Positions 33,319 to 44,579 of a DNA stretch of 64,000 nucleotides are shown here, one piece after another (position 1 is the first letter of the stretch; each line of letters begins with the position of its first letter). The notes below the pieces were generated by a model. It searched no databases. It saw only the letters and a program-made list of their open reading frames with translations, and was not told the DNA's origin. Both the position numbers and the translations under genes were made by a program. The DNA is from Sipunculus nudus (Eukaryota > Annelida > Sipuncula > Golfingiida > Sipunculidae): the NCBI GenBank assembly GCA_026874595.1, contig CM049320.1, forward strand, positions 1,476,001-1,540,000. The letters are read 5' to 3'.

Positions 33319-35485
33319 GTACTGTACTGGGGTTTCAAACTGGGACCCCGTTCCACATATATACTGCTACGTTACAACCTAAACAAGGTATTTGTAAAAA
33401 AATAATGCATAGAATGAGTGTTATATGTTAGATATATAATATAGTTAATATTTCGATATTTGATATAATATGTTTTACAGATAAGACCCTTTGTACGGTA
33501 TTATTATTGTAAATATGTTTTAAAATATAAATAGAAACGTAACTGGACACCAGTTTGTGCATTTGGAATAAGGACTTATAAATCCCATGAAAAACAACAC
33601 AAAGTTGGGCTTTCCCAACAAGCCTATGTAATACTTTATAATTAAATAGAATTTAGTCCAATTTTCTCCTCAATGTTCTTTTAAACTTCGTTGTGTATGA
33701 CTCTGTGTTTTAAAGGTTCTTGTTCCAACATTGACCTCGGTGATATGAGAATGAATCATTTTTAGTGTACACACCATTTTGAGCGAGTTTTTGCTACCAC
33801 CAAAAACTGCCGAACTGCAAAGACCTGAATGGCTCCGTGCTCGCTTGGTGATCCACACAACACAAGCAGGCCTGTGGCAATCGCAGGATTATAGGTCTAT
33901 TATACAGAGAAATAATCCCTGCTGCCAGTAATTTAACGGATTTTAGGATTTTTAGGGCCTGACATTTGATCCAGTGACTGGGCAGCATGCATTTAATACC
34001 CCCCCCCCCCGGCAACCGTTTTTTTTTATCTAGTAATGAATAAATAAACTTCACCAGAATGCTGTATTTCCCATACTTTTGGACGGGGATATCCTCCTCC
34101 CCTTTGCAGTTGACCCGAAATTTTAAAGATAAAGCCATTTATATCAAATCACGTCATGCAAAGTACCAATATTGAAACTGAAATTAATAACAGAAACAGG
34201 TGTATACGCCAGGGGGGCGTCACCCCAGGATTATCAGCATATAAAAAAAATAAATGGTTCAATTCATTTTACAAACTTTCTTACTAATTTTCACTTGAGG
34301 TTATATTTAAGCTACTGATTATATATATTCCGCATAATAAGAATTCTTAAATTAATTAAAACACATATATTTTCCTCAAGTTATGCATGTCTGTAGATTT
34401 TTAAATTTGCATTCTCCTTTATATGCGGCTAGTTATAGTGAGATATTTTTCCCCTGTATGGGTAATTAAAGTATTACAATCTCCACAAAGTTACAACTTT
34501 CAAATTTAAATTATTACATAATAATTGACGGTGGTCACATGACACGTTTTGTTTGGTCTTGAACTGTCAGACATGATGCATAGTGTGTCGTATAAGAAGG
34601 ATCATATCTCATATTTTTGCATAAATCACGTGATATATATATTCCACTTATAATTTATAACATTGACACAATATGCGGTAAGTAGAAACAAAATTGTTGT
34701 AAGTATAGGGTTTAAAAAAAACTGCTGTCTTATTTGTTTAAATTTAGCTTTAGGCATAATATTCCTTTGTATTTATATGGACTGTGCAACAAAATGTCCA
34801 TCTGACATGAATGTGGTGTTATATATATGTTATCTAGGCCTATTGATATTATATCTTCGTTATGTTATAGCACTGTCTGTCGTTTTTTTGGCGGACCTAT
34901 TCTGGTCTGTCTTCCAGTACAAATAATCAAAGGGTAAATCAAAGGGTAATACTACGACCAAAAAAAATAAGCTGCATGCATCCCCCCCCCCCCCCACACA
35001 CACACACACTTCGCTATTTTTAATAGTTTGGTCTGAGAGCCTTGTACGTCGAGGTATATGTCAATGCTTCGCTTCAGCTCTACCTTTACATATGAAAAAA
35101 GGCAGAAATGTTGGCACTTTCTTTCAAGTAAAAGATGATAAGAGTCTAAACAAAGCACTTTTTGGCAGAACTATAGAAACCGGGCTTCAGCCTACCGCCG
35201 GTACAACGGGTGTCGCATAATAAATTGTTTCCTGGAAAAGGCCGATAAATATCATTTTCCTCAGAATTCCCGTATTTAATTTTGCTCATAGCTGGAGTTT
35301 ATAATATTAGAGGAGGAGGGGTCCGGGGAACCTGGGTTCCCCGTCTGAACGGGGGTGTGGGGGCGGAGCCCCCACCTAAAGCTTAATTTTCCTGTTTAAA
35401 TAGTAAATGGTTTCCCGTTTTCGCGACAGATGCCTTTTCAATCGCAGATATAAATGAACAAAACTTGCTCCTGCTGGTATCTCGT
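33319..35485. other. Non-coding stretch
   Basis: AT-rich, with poly-C runs at about 33999-34010 and 34982-34995. A repeat-like block near 35308-35385 (GGGGTCCGGGGAACC, GGGGGCGGAGCCCCC) can form GC-rich hairpins. The short ORFs have no family signature. Confidence 0.5.
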
Positions 35486-35489
35486 CTTC

Positions 35490-35620
35490 ACGGCTCACTT
35501 AGTAGCGTGCAGGGCTCCTAGTCTACAGATCGTAGGTTCGATTCCCGATTCAGGCGACTTTGATGCTTAGTAGTTGATTATGTTAGAAGTTGAATGTAGG
35601 GCCATCTACAGGGAATAGTA
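35490..35620 (+). mobile_element. tRNA-derived SINE-like element
   Basis: A tRNA-like head with an A-box-like TTAGTAGCGTG (about 35498-35509) and a perfect B box GGTTCGATTCC (35535-35545), an internal Pol III promoter. The sequence between does not give a clean anticodon arm and the body continues unlike a tRNA, so a SINE is more likely than a tRNA gene. The 3' end is not defined. Confidence 0.55.
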
Positions 35621-35729
35621 GAAGTTAAAATAGGGAATGAGAGGAGACAATTTTATTTTATATGTTCCTCAATAGAAGCGAAGCCCGCGTTCTATAGTGC
35701 ATGGCTCCCAATTTTTAAAATAATTAAGA

Positions 35730-35800
35730 AAAATGGTCACTTTACCTGAAGAAGACGAAAGGGAAGTCTCAAAGCACGCCCGATCTCTTGCCTTGGACGG
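35730..35800 (+). ncRNA. Weak hammerhead-like motif
   Basis: CTGAAGAAGAC, a short loop, AGTCT and then CAAAG resemble a hammerhead core (CUGANGA, stem II, GAAA) with the GAAA element altered. It could be a remnant of a retroelement end, or chance. Confidence 0.2.
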
Positions 35801-36034
35801 ATTGTTCATTTCTGCGCATGAATGTATTAACAAGGCTCGTGTGCAGAGTCACTGCGACCATGGGCCACCAACCGTGAACAGGCGATACAATGAAGGCACC
35901 TGACAGGGCATTTGTCTGTAAATGGACTGAACCTCTGTTCAAATAAAATGTGTAATTTAGAGTCATTTCAGGAACAACGCAGGACATAATTTCGACATGC
36001 CACAGGTGACATCAAGGTTTTAGTATGTACGCAA

Positions 36035-36112
36035 ATTGGCATTGGCACTAGCGGTTTCGAGTAACTGGGAGAATGAAGACCTGTTAGAGTTAGATAAGGG
36101 CGCGGAGATACG
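36035..36112 (+). pseudogene. Left remnant of an exon split by a minisatellite
   Basis: AGCGGTTTCGAGTAACTGGG and the following bases align with AGCGGCTTCGAGAAAATGGG of the exon-like block at 49916-50087. The next homologous piece, GTCCAGGCGAAATTCTATCT, comes only after the 34-bp array (36473, again 36650 and 37537) and matches GTCCAGGCGGAAATCTATCT near 50037. So a single ancestral sequence has been opened by expansion of its middle. Confidence 0.6.
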
Positions 36113-37545
36113 TCACGAAGTACCCCGAGGACAGCGCGGAGATACGACACGAAGTACCCCGAGGACAGCGCGGAGATACGACACGAAGTACCCCGAGGAC
36201 AGCGCGGAGATACGACACGAAGTACCCCGAGGACAGCGCAGAGATACGACACGAAGTACCACGAGGACAGCGCGGAGATACGACACGAAGTACCACGAGG
36301 ACAGAGCGGGGATACGACACGAAATACCCCGAGGACAGCGCGGAGATACGACACGATGTACCCCAGACAGCGCGGATATACGACACGAAGTACCACGAGG
36401 ACAGCGCAGAGATACGACACGAAGTACCACGAGGACAGAGCGGGGATACGACACGAAGTACCCCGAGGACAGCGTCCAGGCGAAATTCTATCTGCGGAGA
36501 GAGTTTGGCAAAGTTTAGAGCCCAGAATCTTACATTATATTAGGAGTCCCGCTGCGTGTGACATTACACATTTTGCCGATGATCCGGAGATACGACACGA
36601 AGTACCCCGAGGACAGCGCGGAAATACGACACGAAGTACCCCGAGGACAGCGTCCAGGCGAAATTCTATCTGCGGAGAGAGTTTGGCAAAGTTTAGAGCC
36701 CAGAATCTTACATTATATTAGGAGTCCCGCTGCGTGTGACATTACACATTTTGCCGATGATCCGGAGATACGACACGAAGTACCCCGAGGACAGCGCAGA
36801 GATACGACACGAAGTACCACGAGGACAGCGCGGAGATACGACACGAAGTACCACGAGGACAGAGCGGGGATACGACACGAAATACCCCGAGGACAGCGCG
36901 GAGATACGACACGATGTACCCCAGACAGCGCGGATATACGACACGAAGTACCACGAGGACAGCGCAGAGATACGACACGAAGTACCACGAGGACAGAGCG
37001 GGGATACGACACGAAATACCCCGAGGACAGCGCGGAGATACGACACGATGTACCCCAAGGACAGCGCGGATATACGACACAAAGTACCACGAGGACAGCG
37101 CAGAGATACGACACGAAGTACCACGAGGACAGAGCGGGGATACGACACGAAATACCCCGAGGACAGCGCGGAGATACGACACGATGTACCCCAAGGACAG
37201 CGCGGATATACGACACGAAGTACCACGAGGACAGCGCAGAGATACGACACGAAGTACCTCGAGGACAGCGCGGAGATACGACACGAAATATCCGAGGACA
37301 GCGCGGACATACGGAACGAAGTACCCCGAGGACAGCGCGGATATACGACACGAAGTACCCCGAGGACAGCGCGGAGATACGACACGAAGTACCCCGAGGA
37401 CAGCGCGGAGATACGACACGAAGTACCCCGAGGACAGTGCAGAGATTCGACACGATGTACCCTGAGGACAGCGCGGAGATACGACACGAAGTACCCTGAG
37501 GACAGCGCTGACACGAAGTACCCCGAGCACAGCGTCCAGGCGAAA
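36109..37545. repeat. 34-bp minisatellite with higher-order structure
   Basis: Roughly 35 copies of a 34-bp unit (GAGATACGACACGAAGTACC plus CCGAGGACAGCGCG) in three blocks: about 36109-36470, 36583-36648 and 36766-37530. Each block ends in a ~120-bp spacer (from GTCCAGGCGAAATTCTATCT to TTGCCGATGATCC), present three times. Variants (ACCACGAGG, ACCCCAGAC, GAGCGGGG) recur in the same order, showing that multi-unit blocks were copied. Since 34 is not a multiple of 3, the array runs through all frames, and few frames contain stops on either strand. The resulting ORFs of 150-313 codons are artefacts. Confidence 0.95.
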
Positions 37546-38052
37546 TTCTATCTGCGGAGAGAGTTTGGCAAAGTTTAGAGCCCAGAATCTTACATTATAT
37601 TAGGAGTCCCGCTGCGTGTGACATTACACATTTTGCCGATGATCCGGAGAGTACCTCATCTAGCTCGTGCTTTACGCTCGGCTGACGCCTCTTTACTCCG
37701 GGTGCTTCAAATAGACTGGAAACATGCGGCGACCGTGCCTTCTCCATGCACATATAGCTGCACCTAAATTATATAGAACAATCTTCCTTAAGATCTTTGA
37801 CACTGTTCTAAATTGTCTACTTTTGAAAGAAAACTTTAAAATTTTCCCTTTTTAGAGAGAAAATGTCTACTCACAATGACTGCTTTTTCTAAATTATTAA
37901 TTAAGCTGTTTAGTATAATTTATTTCTTGTTTACTGAATTATGTGAAGTTATTTTACATGTCTTTATTATGTACCTTTTAATATGTTGTGGTCTGTAATG
38001 CGCATTTGAACAGTATCACATGTACTCTAATGTGCGTAATATAGATGTACAT
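37546..38052. other. Third spacer copy and AT-rich flank
   Basis: The last ~120-bp spacer ends near 37650, followed by unique AT-rich sequence without a gene. Confidence 0.6.
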
Positions 38053-38066
38053 TAATAATAATAATC

Positions 38067-38104
<38 letters not shown>
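38053..38104. repeat. (AAT)n microsatellite
   Basis: Trinucleotide run with one interruption (ATAATCATAATAAT) at its start. Confidence 0.95.
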
Positions 38105-39118
38105 GGGACTGCCATCAGGGGAGGAACTAAAGGGGGGCGTGCCCCACTATTTCGATTGGATTAAAATACGCTTATAATTCAGACAATCAGCGCAGGATTT
38201 TGCGTTTCGCATCGTTTTCTTCCAAATATTATGGAAGATTTAAGTATGAATTCTCACGTCTCTTCTGGGCTTTCGGGCCAGGGTGCTGCGTCCCTAATTT
38301 ATAAATTTGTTTGTCCGCCCAGATGGTTGCAGAGTAACCCTTGTATCTGATCTGACTGACCCGTTGCTCCGTGCATGGGCAATAAAACTAGTTTAAAACC
38401 TTCACTACAAGTGGCGTCTGTGTGATAAATTCTATAGGGACCTGACAACTCTGCTACTGCCACGAAGTGCCGACTGGATTTCTCATTAGTATTACTGATT
38501 AGTGAAAAATTGGCCACATGACTGATGACTTTACTGTGCCCCCTGCTGGGCTGCCCTACCCCAGACAGCCATGAGGTCTGTGTTATCTGGGGAAACTCGC
38601 GGTAACAACAGACGGTGTCAGCCACGCTATTAAGCACTCCCTAAATGGGTGCTGCATTATATAAGTCAAACCTTGTGTCCGGCGGGACCAAACATCGAAC
38701 CCCTGAATGACCTTAATTGGTTTTACATCGGGTTTAGACTGATCTTATAAGCACTTACGCTCTCAAGAAAGCGGAAATCTTGCGCTTCTAAAGAAGCAAC
38801 GGTAGTAGGCCTATACGTAAAGCGCTGTGTAAAGAGCGTAACAAGCACTTATATTGGTTGAATTGTCTTATTTTATGATAATCAATAGATACTATAAAAG
38901 AAAAAAATAATAATAATACCCCAAAATGTGTTTTGGTATTTTGACAGCGTGTTCTGACCCGAACTTTGCGTTAAATATTCCTGAATTATCATTTCAATAT
39001 GGATTAGGTGGACTTTATATTTCGGACTAAAAGAATGTGTCCAAAAACTGTTTTAATAATAAAGTGATAACTACAAACAAGATATCTTTAGTCTAATTAG
39101 TTGAATTACAACTTTATC

Positions 39119-39161
<43 letters not shown>

Positions 39162-39414
39162 TCACTTATGTATAGTCTTTTCTCAAGTACCCAGAAAAAA
39201 ATTGCAGACACACATACCTACAAACAGACAGATAGACCCGAGGCCATTGCCTTTTTTCTAACTTTTGCATACTGCAAATCCTGGACTCATGGAACATAAA
39301 ATCGGAAGACCTTGGGACGCTATCGCCACCTGGCGGAGATAAAATAATCCACGGACGTGATTGAATGAGCATATTTTTTTTTTACTTTGGGTAACGCATA
39401 TGATGTTTTGTTTA
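38105..39414. other. Non-coding, dispersed-repeat-like
   Basis: Contains a GGGGGGCGTGCCCC block after the AAT run and a (TA)n microsatellite at 39119-39153. A 112-codon minus-strand ORF (38299-38637) shows no family feature and is not supported as a gene. Confidence 0.5.
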
Positions 39415-39716
39415 GGCAAAAAAAAAATAAATAAAAGTTATGGTTCTCAGGCACCGCCCGCGTCAATTTTAACCCCCGCGTCAAATTTTTTTTTTGATGT
39501 TCAATAGATTCTTTCCAATTTTGAGCTCCAGCCGCTCGACATTTCGTCCAAGAAGATAAAATCATACAAGTCTGATAACATTTCATTTATCTGTTATTAT
39601 CTGCTTTTCCCTTATCATTTGACATTTTTATCGAAACTAAAAAATTAAAAAAAACCCGCCCGCATTGATTTATCTAAAAAAAGTGCCTAAGAACCAAACC
39701 TTATTTTTTTTAACTT
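39415..39716. mobile_element. MITE copy 2
   Basis: Same family and orientation as 23642-23980: left end GGC(AAAA)...TTATGGTTCTCAGGCACC, subterminal CCGCCCGCGTCAATTTT, right end CCGCCCGCATTGATTTA, GTGCCTAAGAACCA and A/T-rich terminus. About 300 bp and more diverged than copy 1. Confidence 0.75.
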
Positions 39717-40420
39717 AGATAAACGTGTTGTATGTATTACCGTGGCATATATTTTTGTGTACTGAGACATACATCAAATATCACTCAGTCAGTAAACGTT
39801 CAAATGAATAAAAAATACCATGCAGGTTTTATATATTATTTCATTATTTCTTAAATTTTAATTAAAAATTAAACAAAAAATCCGACAGTAAAGGGACACC
39901 CATGCAACGCCGAACCCCCTAAGCCGGTGAAAACAGACAGACAGAAGTCCTCGAACGTCCCCCCCCCCCCCCCCCCCCGATGAAAATTGCGCCCCTGTAT
40001 TAATGACATTACATCTTAACTAATCAAGACAGTAGAAATCATCTTACAGCTAATTGCATGGGTAAATCATCTGTAGCAAAAAGGAACTTAGTGCCTTAAT
40101 CACAAGAATTACACAAAATCGTACCAAATAAAAGCAAATTAAAATATGCATGCAAGCCCTGCTCGAGATCACTATACATACACGCACAAATCAAATACAC
40201 ATACACATGTATATTTATGCACATATATACATACACGTTTCCAGTATGAACACAACATATATACGTCAAATTGGCGAAAATAGTGCAGGTGATGTTCGTA
40301 CCGATTGATAATTTTCCCCTAAAGTCCGATATATCCACAGTTATATGCGTTAACAGCCTAGGTAAATTGTAAAGAAAAACTAAGATTATTGTTTTGCATC
40401 TGTCAGATTAAATGACTGAG
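39717..40420. other. Non-coding between MITE copies
   Basis: Includes a ~20-bp poly-C run (39959-39978) followed by GATGAAAATTGCGCCCCTGT. No gene is seen. Confidence 0.5.
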
Positions 40421-40625
40421 GAAAAAAAATAAGGTTTGGTTCTCAGGCACTATTTTTTTCAGAAATCAATGCGGGCGGGCGTTTTCTATTTTAATTTTTT
40501 TGGTATGTTTCTATAAAAATGTCAGATGATAAGGGAAAAGCATGTTTATAACATATTTGATGCAGGGGTTTAAAACTGACGCTGGCGATGCCTGAGAACT
40601 ATACCATTTATTTAATTTTTTTGCC
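40421..40625. mobile_element. MITE copy 3, inverted and internally deleted
   Basis: Begins with TTTGGTTCTCAGGCAC, followed by AATCAATGCGGGCGGGCG, which is the reverse complement of the right half of copies 1 and 2. It ends GATGCCTGAGAACTATA and TTTTTTGCC. It is ~205 bp, shorter than the others by a central deletion. Confidence 0.75.
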
Positions 40626-40959
40626 CTAGCGATGTCATTTTTTTTCTAATTTGTTTCAAAGGATCATCCTTGTATTAAGTCTTCACGTATATGTCATTTT
40701 AAACTGTTGCAGTGTCATTCCTAAAGGTAATTGATCAATAATCGTTCAGTTTCGTATGATATATAAATGTTATCAAACCTTTTTAAAATTAAAAGGAAGA
40801 TAAGCACCCAGCAAATGCAAATCACTCTTTTGTGTACAATAAAATAAATATTATTTTTGCTACCTGTTTCTTTCTTGCTTTAAAATGAAAATCCGAATTT
40901 TTAATACATATATGAAGACATATAATGTTGAACAGTTTGGCGTGAGGACAATTTGTTTA

Positions 40960-41520
40960 TGCTGCAGGCTTTAATCTCGGGAACCGTTCGACCGATTGGG
41001 CCAAAATTTTGCTTGTGTATAGATCTCATATAGCTCTTTATCAAAGGCAAAACTGGTGGCGCCACCAGCAACCATTTTGCACAGTGTCCGTCTGTTTGTC
41101 TGCCGTGGGATAAAATCACTCATATCTCGGCAGTGGTTTGACTTATCTGCCTAAAATTTAGCATGCTTAGACATCTTGGATAGCTTTCTTGATTTTATGA
41201 CATGTGGCGCCACCTACATTCGCATTTACGCTGCAGACATCCAAGCTTATATCTCGGGAACCGTTTAACCGTTTGGACCAAAATTTTGCATGTGTATAGA
41301 TCTCACATAGCTCTTTATTAGGCAAAACTGGTGGCGCCACCTGCAACCATTTTGCAAAGCGTCTGTCATTTTTGTCTGCCGTGGGATAAAATCACTCATA
41401 ACTCGGCAGTGGTTTGACTTTTTGCATATGTATAAAATTTTGACAGTTTTCTGGATGTTGTGGTAGGTGGCGTAAAATACATACACATTTCGGCTGCAGA
41501 CATCTATGCTAATATGCAAC
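40960..41520. repeat. ~277-bp degenerate tandem repeat, two copies
   Basis: ATCTCGGGAACCGTT occurs at about 40974 and 41251. Each copy then has CAAAATTTTGC, TAGATCTCA, AGCTCTTTAT, the palindrome GGTGGCGCCACC, AACCATTTTGC and CTGCCGTGGGATAAAATCAC in the same order. A third partial start may lie near 41500. This is a marine-invertebrate-type dispersed repeat, without coding potential. Confidence 0.8.
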
Positions 41521-42591
41521 ACGCCTCACTCTATTTCCACTTGCCACTCAATCCATACCTCACTTCACCCATCCCACTCTGATTTCGGCGGATACACGTA
41601 GTCGCTTGTCGACTACCCGTATTCTAGTTCTCATCTGAGGTCGCAAACTTATCAGTCCCTTTGAGGATTCATAGATTTGTTTACTTATTCTTTTTCGAGT
41701 TCTGTATGAAAGGAACGCTATTTATAAACCAAAATATTCTCAACTGTCTCTCTTTCTATGAATCATGCCTTGTAACACTTCATACACAATTAATATACTT
41801 ATCTTCCTTTCAAATACAAATAAATCACCTAAACGTGAACATAAAACAAAAAAAATTCGCTTATCATGAGAAACAACATTCTGTTTTATGCATTTGTCAG
41901 TTATAATATGTCACTATATGAATTGATTTTCAACCTTTCTCGGTATCAGGGCTTATACCAAGCCCTGAATTATAACATATAAGAATTTAAAAGGAATACC
42001 TGAGACACAAATGAGTTTCCACTGCACAGTCCTATTGTACTTAGTACATTAATTCAATGACCATAAATTCTACAAGCAACACCTAAAGTTCTCTAAAGTT
42101 GATTCATAGATGGCTTTATTTATATAACTGCAAAAAGTACATGTACAGGTATAGAAACGAACAGAAATTAAAACCAGTACTTTATAACAATAATTATTCG
42201 TCAATAACAGATAATCAGAAACCCGATATTGAAGCCTTGCCGTTTAGAGTTAAACAAAATAAGTTTTTTTTACACTGTTAAGTAACCTTTAAAACAAGGG
42301 ATCCTCCACTGATCAATTTAATTAGATAAATAATAATCAGAAATAATATATTTTTCTGACAATCCTTAAGCCGAAAATATTTAGCATATGTTACACTTAA
42401 AGTATGGAGACCAACTTCACACATTTGATTCTATATCCTTGTTGCTGACTGTTAATTTTCGGTGACATTATTGAAATGTGTTTTTGTCACTATATATATA
42501 TGCCTTCACTAATGTTGTTTTTCCAAGAGAGGTACAACTTGTCATGACCAAATATTAAATATATATTTTTTTCGCTTCAAGTTTAGAGTTC

Positions 42592-42594
<3 letters not shown>
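41521..42594. other. Non-coding stretch with one perfect hairpin
   Basis: TCAGGGCTT (41946-41954), a 5-base loop, then AAGCCCTGA (41960-41968) is a perfect 9-bp inverted repeat. Otherwise AT-rich without a recognisable gene. Confidence 0.5.

Positions 42595-42673
<79 letters not shown>
42595..42673. repeat. (TA)n microsatellite
   Basis: Uninterrupted run of about 39 TA units, the longest in the window. Confidence 0.97.
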
Positions 42674-42676
<3 letters not shown>

Positions 42677-42897
42677 GACAATTCTAACATGATTAATAAG
42701 TCCTGTTTTATTAGAAGCTCTTCAAATGTTTTCAGTGATTACATCCATGAGCCTTATCCTGAAGAGACAGGGTCAATGATTAATTTCTAGTTCTTAATGA
42801 GACAGGATTAATCATTAGTGTTTTATTTCCTTGTATACTATATAACAGATATTACAGACATATACATGCATGCAATAAATATAATATGGCCATGCTC

Positions 42898-43263
42898 TTA
42901 TCTGGGTCTGGAATCCCTCCTCGCAGAAAATGCTGGTAGTCTAGAAAGCTGTAAACTCCATCCCCCGGCTTTGTTTATGAAACTCGATATACATGCAGGA
43001 TTTAAATAAATTAGTGGATATATAGTAACACATGGAATGGGCAAGCTGCTTTCCTTAATTTTCATGTTGTTATCAAGCCATAAAACTTCTGATTTTCTGT
43101 GATATCCAATCATTTTCTTTAAAGATAACACATGTGGTATGAATAAATAAACCACATATTTAATATTGACAGGTAGGCGGGAGCACCACGAGCACGCAAT
43201 GTATAGCTGACCACATTCAAAGCTGAGCCCGGGGATAAGGTAGCTGGTATCAAATAGTGTCAA
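42898..43263 (-). pseudogene. Possible Pif1/Helitron helicase C-terminal fragment
   Basis: The 121-codon minus-strand frame contains FECGQLYIACSWCSRLP, close to the (F.HGQLYVACSRV) motif near the C-terminus of Pif1-type helicases, including Helitron Rep-helicases. It is followed by NIKYVVY, where many Helitron proteins have a K.KN(V/I)VY segment. The invariant Arg after ACS is replaced, and no Walker motifs are present. It is a short decayed fragment, probably from a Helitron. Confidence 0.45.
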
Positions 43264-43854
43264 CTAATATGAAAAATATTGTATTTTAGGATATTCTGAG
43301 GCAAATGTTTGTCGAATAATTCTTATTAATTGACAAATAGATTGAAAAAAAATGTTTCGTTCGTCCGGGGCGACCGACTGCTTAAATTCAGCAATGGTTT
43401 TATAATCTGTGTGTTGATAAATATTGACAATTATAAATATTTGAATTTGAGCATTGAATTATCATTATCAGAAGCGAAAATCCACGTATTTCTAAATAAA
43501 CACTACAAATATATAACCAATGTAAGTAGAAATGTGTATTTTAAGCTGCCCAGTATTTTAAGCTATACCCAGTCAACTAAAACAAGATTTTGTTCATCTA
43601 GTGAATGGTGATGAACAACAAGCGTCGTTGCTATTGAAACAGGGTAATTGGGAACCATTTATGTTTGAGAAAAGGTAGTTGCAATGCCACTAAGAACATC
43701 AAAGTACATTTTTGCTTCTATATATATATATATGCATAAATGCTTAAAGCTGTGTAGTTCAAGGCCAACAATATATGGTCCATTAAAGGTCTCATTCATG
43801 CAAAATTGCTATGACAACATAGACGTGGTGGTCATAAACGTTATATATTTACAA
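43264..43854. other. Non-coding stretch
   Basis: AT-rich; a 93-codon plus-strand ORF (43330-43611) has no family feature. No supported gene. Confidence 0.4.
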
Positions 43855-44412
43855 AATAGGGGTAGACCATATAGCCTCTGGGCTAGTATTGAACCTTTCC
43901 CTCTAGGCAGTAATTGAAACCACTTTATTTTAATATATATATGCTTGAATACATAAATAGTGTTTTGCTTATATATTTTTGTATTTTGACAAAATATGTA
44001 AAGATTTAACTTAATATCACTTTTCACACTCTTTGGCATAATACCAGTAGTGGTCCACAAAACTTATGTCCGACAAAAAGTGCATATAGCTGGGTAAATG
44101 AAACCTGTAACGCAAATTGCTGCCCTTTCCGGTAGTTTTTGTTTTTATTGCTGTAGATATTTATCAGCATCATAGATAGTGACTACAGATCTTTAAATAA
44201 AAAAAACATGTCCCAAAGTAATGTTTATATGCCAGTTTTGTTGTTGCAATATATGCATTTGCAGTATTAGTAATGCAACATCCGACATCGGATGTTAGCT
44301 TCGACAGTACCAAAGAGACAATGACTAATCATAATATTTCACAATTTCAGTTCCATTTGACATGACAATCCCTTACTCCCTTACCACAGAGGCTATATGG
44401 TGTACCCCTATT
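43855..44412. mobile_element. Possible non-autonomous element with 26-bp inverted ends
   Basis: AATAGGGGTAGACCATATAG plus CCTCTG at 43855-43880 is repeated inverted at 44387-44412 with one mismatch. The 558-bp span has a non-coding, AT-rich interior. No clear target duplication or superfamily signature was found. Confidence 0.55.
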
Positions 44413-44579
44413 AAAAAATTCCTGTATCACTGAAGACCCTAGCTTAAAACATGTAGTAAAAAGTTCATATGACAGTACAAAACTGCACTTGAAAATACTC
44501 AAACATCATATAAGACGAAATAAATGTGTTTTGATACATTTCTTAAAATTGTTTAGAGTATCACACAATCTTATGTTAA

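Noticed and set aside
35495-35560. A functional tRNA gene
   Set aside because: The B box is perfect, but no convincing anticodon and acceptor stems form; a tRNA-derived SINE fits better.
36558-37514. Long ORFs (up to 313 codons) on both strands as genes
   Set aside because: They are read-through of a 34-bp tandem repeat in several frames on both strands; no composition or start supports a real protein.
36109-37545. CRISPR-like array
   Set aside because: Units are head-to-tail without unique spacers, and the window is eukaryotic; it is a minisatellite.
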